Shown here in pieces: positions 7,384 through 11,756 of a DNA stretch of 11,756 nt. Source of the DNA: Thermoleophilaceae bacterium. GTDB taxonomy: Bacteria > Actinomycetota > Thermoleophilia > Solirubrobacterales > Thermoleophilaceae. A program made the translations under genes and the position numbers. The notes under the pieces are model-generated. The model was not told where the DNA came from. It did no database searches and saw only the letters and a program-made list of their open reading frames with translations. Location: NCBI GenBank assembly GCA_013813135.1, contig JACCSF010000050.1:1-11756 (forward strand), in the 5' to 3' direction. Numbering within the stretch: the first letter of the stretch is position 1; every line of letters starts with the position of its first letter.

Positions 7384-8499
7384 ATGACCCCCACGCGCCA
7401 CCTCCAACAGGTTCGCGACCTGCGCATCGAGCGCACCGTGCCGCTGGCCACGCCGGCGGAGCTGCTGACGGAGCTGCCGCTGAGCGACGACCAGGCCGAG
7501 GTCGTTCTGCGTGGCCGCTCCGAGGTCAAGGCCGTCCTCGACCGCGCCGACGACCGCCTGCTCGTGGTGGTCGGCCCGTGCAGCGTCCACGACGTCGAGG
7601 CCGCCTGCGAATACGCCGGGCGCCTGGCCGCGAGGTCGGCCGAGCTGCGCGAGGACCTCTGCATCGCGATGCGGGTCTACTTCGAAAAGCCGCGCACCAC
7701 CACCGGGTGGAAGGGTATGATCACCGATCCTCATCTCGACGGCTCCGGGGACGTGAACACGGGCGTGCGGATGGCGCGTGGGCTGCTGCTCGACGTGCTC
7801 GCGCTCGGCGTGCCCGTCGGGGTGGAATGGCTGGACCCCGTCACGCCGCAGTACATCTCCGACACGGTCGCGTGGGGCGCGATCGGCGCGCGGACGGTGG
7901 AGAGCCAGACCCACCGCCAGCTCGGCTCCGGTCTGTCGATGCCGGTCGGCTTCAAGAACCGAACGGACGGCAACGTCCAGGTCGCGGTCGACGCCGTCCG
8001 CGCCGCCGCGGTTCCCCACGCATTTGCGGGAGTTCATGTGAGCGGGCGGCCGGCGATCCTGCACACGCGCGGCAACCCCGACTGCCACATCATCCTGCGC
8101 GGCGGGAGCGGCGCGCCCAACTATGGCGCCGGCGACGTGTCGAGCGCACTGGCCAAGCTGCGGGCCGCCAACCTGCCGGAGCGGCTGGTGATCGACGCCT
8201 CCCACGACAACAGCAAGAAGGACCACGAGCAGCAGCCCGCGGCGGCCGCGGACGTGGCCACTCAGGTGGCGGCCGGAAACGGCGCGATCGCCGGCGTGAT
8301 GCTGGAGTCGTTTCTGGTCGCGGGGCGCCAGGACCCCGAGGCGGGCACGCCGCTGCGGTACGGGCAGTCCATCACGGACGCCTGTATGGACTGGGACACC
8401 ACTTCCGAGGTGCTCGAGCAGCTGGCGACGGCGGTGCAGGCCCGGCGTGCGCGAGGGGGCGGGCTGGCCCGTCCCGGAGCGATCCCCTCCACGGGATGA
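7384..8499 (+). CDS. aroF: 3-deoxy-7-phosphoheptulonate (DAHP) synthase, type I (AroF/AroG/AroH class)
   Basis: The product is 371 residues. It condenses phosphoenolpyruvate and erythrose 4-phosphate, the first step of the shikimate pathway. It aligns through its length with the E. coli AroF/G/H class: VVGPCS (62-67, metal Cys66), MRVYFEKPRTTTGWKG (96-111), DPHLDGSGDVNTG (115-127), LDPVTPQY (150-157), WGAIGARTVESQ (164-175), GFKNRTDG (189-196), IDASH (270-274, metal His274), ESF (308-310; Glu308) and SITDAC (329-334). Allosteric-site equivalents are kept (Pro155, Ser185). The position equivalent to AroG Ser211 is Gly216, which in yeast Aro3/Aro4 goes with tyrosine rather than phenylalanine inhibition. 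Actinobacteria often use the unrelated type II enzyme, so this class is worth noting. Its ATGA overlaps the start of tyrA. Confidence 0.96.
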   Translation: MTPTRHLQQVRDLRIERTVPLATPAELLTELPLSDDQAEVVLRGRSEVKAVLDRADDRLLVVVGPCSVHDVEAACEYAGRLAARSAELREDLCIAMRVYFEKPRTTTGWKGMITDPHLDGSGDVNTGVRMARGLLLDVLALGVPVGVEWLDPVTPQYISDTVAWGAIGARTVESQTHRQLGSGLSMPVGFKNRTDGNVQVAVDAVRAAAVPHAFAGVHVSGRPAILHTRGNPDCHIILRGGSGAPNYGAGDVSSALAKLRAANLPERLVIDASHDNSKKDHEQQPAAAADVATQVAAGNGAIAGVMLESFLVAGRQDPEAGTPLRYGQSITDACMDWDTTSEVLEQLATAVQARRARGGGLARPGAIPSTG

Positions 8500-9560
8500 G
8501 GATCGCCGTCCTCGGCGTGGGCCTGATCGGCGGGTCGATCGGGCTCGCCGCCCGCGAGCACGTCGAGGACGTGGAGGTGGTGGGCTTCGGCCGCGACCCC
8601 GGCCGGCTGCGCGGCGCCGTCGAGCTGGGCGCGATCGACCGGGCCGCGGACTCGATCGAGGCGGCCGTCGAAGGTGCGGCGCTGTGCTTCGCGTGTGCGC
8701 CGGTGGGGGCGCTCCCGGAGCTGGTGCGCTCGACGCTGGCTGCCGCCGGGCCTGACTGCGTCGTCACGGACGTCGGGTCCACCAAGCAGGACCTGCTGGC
8801 GGCGATCGACGACGCGCGCTTCGTGGGCGGCCACCCGATCGCCGGTGCCGAGACGGCGGGAGTGGAGCACGCCCGCGCTGACCTGTTCCAGGGGGCGGTC
8901 TGGTACCTGACGCCGCTGCCACACTCCGGCGGCCTCCTGTACGAGCGTCTGCACCGCTTCGTGGTGGAAGTCGGCGCCCGGCCGGTCGCCGTGGACCCCG
9001 CCACCCACGACCGCCTCGTGGCCGTGTTCAGCCACCTCCCGCATGTGCTGGCCAACGTGCTGGCGTCCCAGGCTGCCGGCCGTTTGGGCGAGCACGGCGA
9101 GGCGCTGCGCCAGGTGGGGCCGAGCTTTCGCGACATGACCCGCGTCGCCGGCGCCAACTCGGAGATCTGGACCGACATCTACCGCGCCAACAGCGGCGCG
9201 ATCGTCGAGGAGATCAGCGCCTTCCGGCGCGAGCTGGAGCGGGTGGAGGAGCTGCTGGCCGCGGGCGACGTGGCCGCCTGGAACGACCGCTCCCGCGAGG
9301 ACCGCCGCGCCCTGCTCGAGTCCGCCGTCGCCGGCGGACCGGTCCACGAGCTGCGGCTGACGGTACCGAACCGCCCCGGTATCGTCGCCCAGGTGGCGCT
9401 CGAGCTGGGCACGGCCGGGGTGAACATCGTCGACTTGGCGCTGGCGCCCGCCTCCGACATGCGCTCGGGCGCCATGACGCTCTGGATCGCCGGCGACGCC
9501 CAGGCCGCGCGCGCGGCCGAGGTGATCGGCGAGCTCGGCTTCCCCGTGGCCGAGCAGTGA
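8496..9560 (+). CDS. tyrA: Prephenate (or arogenate) dehydrogenase with C-terminal ACT domain
   Basis: The product is 354 residues from ATG at 8496, overlapping the aroF stop by four bases (ATGA). The NAD(P)-binding fold opens with GVGLIGGS (7-14). Family motifs are TDVGSTK (91-97), GGHPIAGAET (111-120, His113), AVFSHLPHVLA (176-186, His180 the likely catalytic-site His) and DMTRVAGAN (213-221, substrate-binding Arg216). Residues about 284-354 form an ACT domain (LRLTVPNRPGIVAQVALELGT...), the usual amino-acid effector module, so feedback by tyrosine is likely. The enzyme oxidatively decarboxylates prephenate to 4-hydroxyphenylpyruvate (or arogenate to tyrosine); the sequence does not decide which. 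It is not fused to a chorismate mutase, consistent with the separate aroH upstream. Confidence 0.95.
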   Translation: MRIAVLGVGLIGGSIGLAAREHVEDVEVVGFGRDPGRLRGAVELGAIDRAADSIEAAVEGAALCFACAPVGALPELVRSTLAAAGPDCVVTDVGSTKQDLLAAIDDARFVGGHPIAGAETAGVEHARADLFQGAVWYLTPLPHSGGLLYERLHRFVVEVGARPVAVDPATHDRLVAVFSHLPHVLANVLASQAAGRLGEHGEALRQVGPSFRDMTRVAGANSEIWTDIYRANSGAIVEEISAFRRELERVEELLAAGDVAAWNDRSREDRRALLESAVAGGPVHELRLTVPNRPGIVAQVALELGTAGVNIVDLALAPASDMRSGAMTLWIAGDAQAARAAEVIGELGFPVAEQ

Positions 9561-10864
9561 GCGCCCCCCGCTTCGATCGCGCCACGGGCCCGCTGCGCGG
9601 CGACTACGTTCCGCCGCCGGACAAGTCGATATCGCATCGGGCGGCGCTGTTTGCCGCGATGGCCGACGAGCCGGTGACCGTGCGCAACTACCTGGCGTCG
9701 CTCGACACACGCTCCACCCTGGACGCGCTGCTGAAGCTGGGCGCGGCCGTCGAGGACGACGGTCCCGGCGGGATCCTGATCCGGGGCGTGGGGCTGCACG
9801 CCCCGCTCGAGGCGACCGGCGGCCTGCTCGACGTGGGCAACTCCGGGACGCTGATGCGGCTGCTGCCGGGTTGGCTCGCAGGGCAGCCGGGCGGGTCCTG
9901 GACCATCGACGGCGACGAGTCGATCCGGCGCCGCCCGGTGGACCGGATCGCCGAGCCGCTGGCGGCGATGGGCGCCGAGGTCGCGGCGCGCGAGGGACGC
10001 TTCCCGCCGTTCACGGTCCGGGGCGGAAAGCTGACCGGGATCACGTACGAGATGCCCGTGCCGAGCGCCCAGGTCAAGTCGTGCGTGCTGATCGCGGGGA
10101 TGTTCGCCGAGGGCTCCACGACCGTGGTGGAGGCCTCCCAGAGCCGCGATCACACGGAGCGCCTGTTGCGCCGGGCGCGCGTGCCCTTCGAGCGCGACGG
10201 CCGGCGCTCGACCGTCGCGCAGGTCGACGAGCTCGAGCTGGAGGAGATCGTGGTGCCCGCCGACGCGTCCTCCGCAGCCTTCATCGTCGCGGCCGCGACG
10301 CTGGTGCCCGGCTCGCGCGTGGTCGTCAACGACGTCGGGCTGAACTGGACGCGCACCGGTTTCTTCCGCATCGCCGAGCGTATGGGCGCCGTGATCCTGG
10401 GCGACCTGGAGGAGCCCGGGACCGATACCGACGCCGAGCCCGTGGGCGAGCTGGACGTGGCCTCCAGCAAGCTCGAGGGCACCGTGGTCGAGCCGGAGGA
10501 GGTGCCGCTGGCGATCGACGAGCTGACGCTGGTCGCGCTCCTGGGCGCGTTCGCGGACGGCGAGACCGTGGTGCGCGGAGCGGAGGAGCTGCGCTTCAAG
10601 GAGTCCAACCGAATCGCCGCCGTGGTCGAGGGCCTGCGCGGCCTGGGGGCGGAGATCGAGGAGACCGACGACGGCTTCGTGGTGCGCGGCGACGGCTCGC
10701 CGCTGCGGGGGGGCACGATCGACTCGAGAGGGGACCACCGCCTGGCCATGCTGGGGGCGGTGGCCGGGCTGGCCTCCAAGGAGGGCGTGGAGGTGCTCGA
10801 CATGAAGGCAGCCGAGGTGTCCTACCCGGGCTTCGAGCTGGATCTCGCCGCCCTGCTGGGCTGA
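9557..10864 (+). CDS. aroA: 3-phosphoshikimate 1-carboxyvinyltransferase (EPSP synthase)
   Basis: The product is 435 residues from GTG at 9557, which overlaps the tyrA stop (GTGA). It joins PEP to shikimate 3-phosphate, the sixth shikimate step. Active-site motifs: PPDKSISHRA (20-29, Lys23, Ser24, Arg28), DVGNSGTLMR (92-101), IDGDESIRRRP (117-127), PSAQVKS (169-175), RDHTE (197-201), NWTR (263-266), DELT (321-324, catalytic Asp321), FKESNR (347-352, Glu349) and GDHR (392-395). SAQVK, RDHTE and NWTR are motifs of the class II group, although PDKS replaces the usual GDKS. The residue matching E. coli Gly96 is Gly97, and Pro101 is replaced by Leu102. Translational coupling with tyrA is likely. 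Confidence 0.97.
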   Translation: MSAPRFDRATGPLRGDYVPPPDKSISHRAALFAAMADEPVTVRNYLASLDTRSTLDALLKLGAAVEDDGPGGILIRGVGLHAPLEATGGLLDVGNSGTLMRLLPGWLAGQPGGSWTIDGDESIRRRPVDRIAEPLAAMGAEVAAREGRFPPFTVRGGKLTGITYEMPVPSAQVKSCVLIAGMFAEGSTTVVEASQSRDHTERLLRRARVPFERDGRRSTVAQVDELELEEIVVPADASSAAFIVAAATLVPGSRVVVNDVGLNWTRTGFFRIAERMGAVILGDLEEPGTDTDAEPVGELDVASSKLEGTVVEPEEVPLAIDELTLVALLGAFADGETVVRGAEELRFKESNRIAAVVEGLRGLGAEIEETDDGFVVRGDGSPLRGGTIDSRGDHRLAMLGAVAGLASKEGVEVLDMKAAEVSYPGFELDLAALLG

Positions 10865-10886
10865 GGGCCGACTAGCCTGCCGTCCA

Positions 10887-11498
10887 ATGGTCGTCGCCAT
10901 CGACGGGCCCGCGGGGGCGGGTAAGAGCAGCGTGGCGCGGGCGGTTGCCCGCGCGCTCGGCTTCACCTACCTCAACTCGGGCTCGATGTACCGCGCCGTC
11001 GGGCTGCTCACCCTGCGCGACGGCGGCGCCGCGTCCGAGCACGCCGAGAAGCTGGACATCGAGCTCGGCGACCGCGTTCTCGTGAACGGTGAGGACGTGA
11101 CCGAGACGCTGCGCGAGCCCGAGGTGTCCGAGGCCGCCTCGCGGGTCGCCACCAACGACAGGGTGCGCTCCGCGCTGGCGGACAAGCAGCGCGAGCTGCT
11201 CGGCGACGGCGACTGGGTCGTCGAGGGCCGCGACATCGGCACCGTCGTGGCGCCCGGCGCCCCGGTGAAGATCTTCCTGACGGCGAGCCCGGAGGAGCGC
11301 GCGCGCCGGCGCGCCGCGGAGCTCGGCACCGACGTCGACACCGTGCTGCGCGACCAGGCGCTGCGCGACGCCCAGGACGAGGGCCGCGCGCACTCGCCGC
11401 TGCGGATGGCGCCCGGGGCCGTGTCGCTGGACACGACCGGGGTGACGCTGGACGACGTGGTTCAGCGCATCGTCGGCCTGGTGCACGAAGCGTCATGA
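10887..11498 (+). CDS. cmk: Cytidylate kinase
   Basis: The product is 203 residues, shorter than the usual 220-230, mostly through a compact NMP-binding insert. It phosphorylates CMP and dCMP with ATP. Motifs: P-loop GPAGAGKSS (7-15), YLNSGSMYRAV (28-38), NGEDVT (67-72), EGRDIGTVV (113-121) and a lid with RRR (140-142) and RDAQDEGR (160-167, Asp164 and Arg167). The conserved Asp of (L)D(S/T)GxxYR is Asn30 here. The ATG is 22 nt after aroA. A TAGCCT hexamer (10873-10878) nine bases ahead could be a -10, but no -35 is evident and no Shine-Dalgarno is clear. The 3' end overlaps der (ATGA). A cmk-der pair is common in bacteria. Confidence 0.96.
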   Translation: MVVAIDGPAGAGKSSVARAVARALGFTYLNSGSMYRAVGLLTLRDGGAASEHAEKLDIELGDRVLVNGEDVTETLREPEVSEAASRVATNDRVRSALADKQRELLGDGDWVVEGRDIGTVVAPGAPVKIFLTASPEERARRRAAELGTDVDTVLRDQALRDAQDEGRAHSPLRMAPGAVSLDTTGVTLDDVVQRIVGLVHEAS

Positions 11499-11756
11499 AA
11501 CGCTCGAAGGTCGCCGTCGTCGGCTATCCCAACGTCGGCAAGTCCACTCTGGTCAACCGCCTGTCCGGCACGCGCGAGGCGGTCGTGCACGAGCAGGCGG
11601 GCGTCACGCGCGACCGTAAGGAGGTCGACGCCGACTGGAACGGGCTCGGCTTCACGCTCGTGGACACCGGCGGGGTGGACATCGCCGGGGAGCACGAGCT
11701 GGCCGACGAGATCCGCCAGCAGGCGCTGGCCGCGCTGGCCGACGCGGAGCTGGCGG
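11495..11756 (+). CDS. der: Ribosome-assembly GTPase Der (EngA), N-terminal part (truncated by window edge)
   Basis: The first 87 residues are visible from ATG at 11495, overlapping the cmk stop by four bases. Der carries two tandem GTPase domains and a KH-like domain and acts in maturation of the 50S subunit. The first G domain is clear: G1 GYPNVGKST (10-18), G2 GVTRDR (36-41) and G3 DTGG (57-60). The usual Pro just before G2 (PGVTRDR) is Ala35 here. The second GTPase domain and the KH domain lie beyond the window. Confidence 0.95.
   Translation, partial: MKRSKVAVVGYPNVGKSTLVNRLSGTREAVVHEQAGVTRDRKEVDADWNGLGFTLVDTGGVDIAGEHELADEIRQQALAALADAELA

Noticed and set aside
7578..8495. Long plus-strand frame upstream of tyrA, in the +1 phase of aroF
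   Set aside because: Only the part from the ATG at 8496 has dehydrogenase motifs; the upstream part is Arg/Gly-rich shadow of aroF, so tyrA is not an N-terminal fusion.
9179..10966. 595-codon open frame on the minus strand opposite aroA and the end of tyrA
   Set aside because: Its translation is low-complexity His/Gln/Arg/Gly-rich sequence with no family motif; it is the antisense shadow of well-identified genes in GC-rich DNA.

Overview
This is one chromosomal window from a very G+C-rich bacterium (about three-quarters G+C by eye, almost all third codon positions G or C, several GTG starts). The gene families and the scpB, rluB, cmk and der neighbourhood fit a high-GC Actinomycetota. A Thermoleophilia-like lineage is my guess and rests on general resemblance only. 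I see no insertion sequence, phage gene, CRISPR array, tRNA or rRNA. Genes are tightly packed, and only one stretch without an annotated protein gene exceeds 300 bases (7067-7383).

Left part (1-4773): the 3' end of scpB (chromosome segregation), then a NodB-type polysaccharide deacetylase, a convergent LysR regulator, a DMT/EamA transporter divergent from that regulator, rlmN on the minus strand (its 3' end overlaps the transporter gene), and a PAS-like/GGDEF protein divergent from rlmN. These genes are accessory or housekeeping and sit between scpB and rluB, which are neighbours in many Gram-positive genomes.

Right part (4841-11756, all plus strand): rluB, then aroH (chorismate mutase), a HisC-family aminotransferase, aroF (type I DAHP synthase), tyrA (with ACT domain), aroA (EPSP synthase), cmk and the start of der. 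Together these give the first shikimate step, the EPSP step, the chorismate branch point and the steps to tyrosine. The order hisC-tyrA-EPSP synthase recalls the Bacillus aro/trp supercluster. From aroF onward, ATGA or GTGA overlaps and a 22-nt gap suggest a single transcript aroF-tyrA-aroA-cmk-der.

The most interesting element is the 317-nt gap before aroF. It holds a plausible promoter (TTGCGG-18-TACAAG) with a perfect 18-bp palindrome in its core. After that comes a short ORF of 28 codons ending Tyr-Trp-Tyr-Trp-Arg-Phe-Thr-stop, then a GC hairpin with a short T-run and several competing pairings. This looks like a translation-coupled attenuator that senses charged Trp/Tyr (perhaps Phe) tRNA. 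It would control not only aromatic synthesis but also, by read-through, cmk and the ribosome-assembly GTPase gene der. No published description of it is claimed or checked here.
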